A stretch of 64,000 bases of DNA from Vallitalea pronyensis (GTDB lineage: Bacteria > Bacillota > Clostridia > Lachnospirales > Vallitaleaceae): NCBI RefSeq assembly GCF_018141445.1, contig NZ_CP058649.1:2003001-2067000 (forward strand), given 5' to 3'. The translations under genes were made by a program, and so were the position numbers. Below the pieces are notes generated by a model, which searched no databases, was not told the origin of the DNA, and saw only the letters and a list, made by a program, of their open reading frames with translations. Below are positions 63,090 to 64,000 of this stretch, piece by piece (position 1 is the first letter of the stretch; each line of letters starts with the position of its first letter).

Positions 63090-64000
63090 ATGAAAAAGTT
63101 ATTGGTGTTATGCTTAATACTAGCATTATCAGTTAGTACCATTACAGGATGTGGTCAAACAGATGATAAACAATCAGAAGGCACTTCTGCAACAAATGAT
63201 AACAATGGGGATAAAAAACAGGACGGCACGGTGGATATTGGTATTGTACTTCCAACAAAAGAAGAACCACGTTGGGTACAAGATGAGGCAAGATTCAAAG
63301 CTGCTTTAGATGGTACAGATAAATCCGTTGAAATACTTTTTAGCCAAGGTGATTCAGCAAGAGAAAAGCAAAATGTTGAAACATTAATCTCCAAAGGTAT
63401 TAAAGTACTTATTATCACACCGCACGATGGTGCAGCAGCAGCTGCGGCGGTTGAAGCAGCAAAAGAAGAAGGCATTACGGTTATCTCTTACGATAGACTT
63501 GTAACGAATACAGATGCTGTGGATTACTATGTAACGTTTAACTCTGTATCTGTTGGTGGAGCACAAGGGCAATACCTTGTGGAACAAGCCAGTGGAACAG
63601 GTGAAAAATTATACTTATACGCAGGTGCAGCTACAGACAACAATGCATTCTTATTCTTTGAAGGTGCATGGAACGCTTTACAACCAAAGATTGCAGACGG
63701 TACATTTGTGGTACAAAACTCTTCCAAGGCGGTTGAGTATAAAGACAAAGCCACTTTAACACGTGAAGAGATGGGCGCAATTATCGAGCAGATTACGACA
63801 GATTGGAAACCAGAAGTTGCTAAGTCAAAAGCAGAGTCACACATTACAGCGGCTCCACCAGAAGGTAAGACCTTCATCTTAGCACCAAATGACGGTACAT
63901 CACGTGCCATCTATGACCAATTTGCAAAAGAAGATGGCGTTGAGATCTATATAACAGGTCAAGATGCAGAGATTCCATCCATTCAATATGTCATTGATGG
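63090..64000 (+). CDS. Sugar-binding lipoprotein, ChvE/XylF-like (cut by window end)
   Basis: An open frame starts at the ATG at 63090, with TGGAGG upstream, and runs without a stop to the last base, giving at least 303 residues. A type II signal peptide ends in ITGCGQ. An Asp/Asn/Lys-rich linker leads to a type I sugar-binding domain of the multiple-sugar/xylose class: IGIVLPTKEEPRWVQDEARF, LISKGIKVLIITPHDG, EGITVISYDRLVTNTDAVDY and ILAPNDGTSRAI. It should be the binding protein of a CUT2-type importer whose ATPase and permease would lie beyond the window, and the likely target of the YesN-type regulator. Confidence 0.9.
   Translation, partial: MKKLLVLCLILALSVSTITGCGQTDDKQSEGTSATNDNNGDKKQDGTVDIGIVLPTKEEPRWVQDEARFKAALDGTDKSVEILFSQGDSAREKQNVETLISKGIKVLIITPHDGAAAAAAVEAAKEEGITVISYDRLVTNTDAVDYYVTFNSVSVGGAQGQYLVEQASGTGEKLYLYAGAATDNNAFLFFEGAWNALQPKIADGTFVVQNSSKAVEYKDKATLTREEMGAIIEQITTDWKPEVAKSKAESHITAAPPEGKTFILAPNDGTSRAIYDQFAKEDGVEIYITGQDAEIPSIQYVID

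Noticed and set aside
1..64000. CRISPR array, tRNA, insertion sequence or prophage
   Set aside because: No regularly spaced repeats, cloverleaf sequences, transposase or phage genes were seen when reading both strands.

Overview
The window looks like chromosomal DNA of an anaerobic, AT-rich, Gram-positive Clostridia-type bacterium. The reasons are strong GGAGG ribosome sites, lipobox-bearing substrate-binding proteins, LplB/LplC-like permeases, YesM/YesN-type two-component systems, a CIRCE element and many rho-independent terminators. A Lachnospirales/Vallitalea-like host is my inference; no rRNA or core marker is present to prove it. I see no tRNA, CRISPR array, transposase, integrase or phage gene. 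Most genes are on the + strand.

1-3.6 kb holds small genes: a GNAT acetyltransferase, a helix-hairpin-helix (DUF4332-like) protein, a small unknown protein and, on the minus strand, a thioredoxin-CcdA-like membrane protein. 3.8-24.6 kb is a single co-directional run of 13 genes with overlaps or very short gaps. It encodes three substrate-binding proteins (one fused to carbohydrate-binding-like modules), two permease pairs, a secreted NHL/TPR protein, a YIP1 membrane protein, a DUF5696-like lipoprotein, a secreted parallel beta-helix protein, and a YesM/YesN-type kinase and regulator. It looks like a polysaccharide capture, processing and uptake system and is the least explained part of the window.

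24.9-39.1 kb is a second glycan locus: an LplB/LplC-type permease pair and binding protein, two GH29 fucosidase-like enzymes, a GH18 enzyme, a large CBM9-transglutaminase-like protein, a LacI regulator and a GH36 alpha-galactosidase-like enzyme. None of the enzymes has a signal peptide, so breakdown is probably cytoplasmic after import. 39.4-46.6 kb is a cell-wall amino-sugar salvage operon: binding protein, two permeases, MurQ, NamZ (DUF1343), a MurK-like kinase and a GNAT protein. Here a non-PTS ABC importer probably feeds MurNAc-GlcNAc to cytoplasmic NamZ, then MurK and MurQ.

46.7-57.4 kb is mixed: a VOC protein, a CZB-domain chemoreceptor, a secreted Cys/His-rich protein, Hsp20 under a perfect CIRCE operator, a DUF1566-like membrane protein, an alpha/beta hydrolase behind a MerR-type 19-bp-spacer promoter, a GbsR/MarR-like regulator with a C45-like Ntn hydrolase, an AraC-GyrI regulator and an EFR1-type flavodoxin-ferredoxin. 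57.6-64 kb is a sugar-sensing locus: two membrane-anchored type I sugar-binding proteins flank a LytS/YesM kinase and YesN regulator, followed by a lipoprotein sugar-binding protein cut by the window end. This resembles the XylFII-LytS/YesN arrangement of clostridia.

Four complete CUT1-type permease pairs occur with no ATPase gene, so these importers must rely on a shared ATPase encoded elsewhere.
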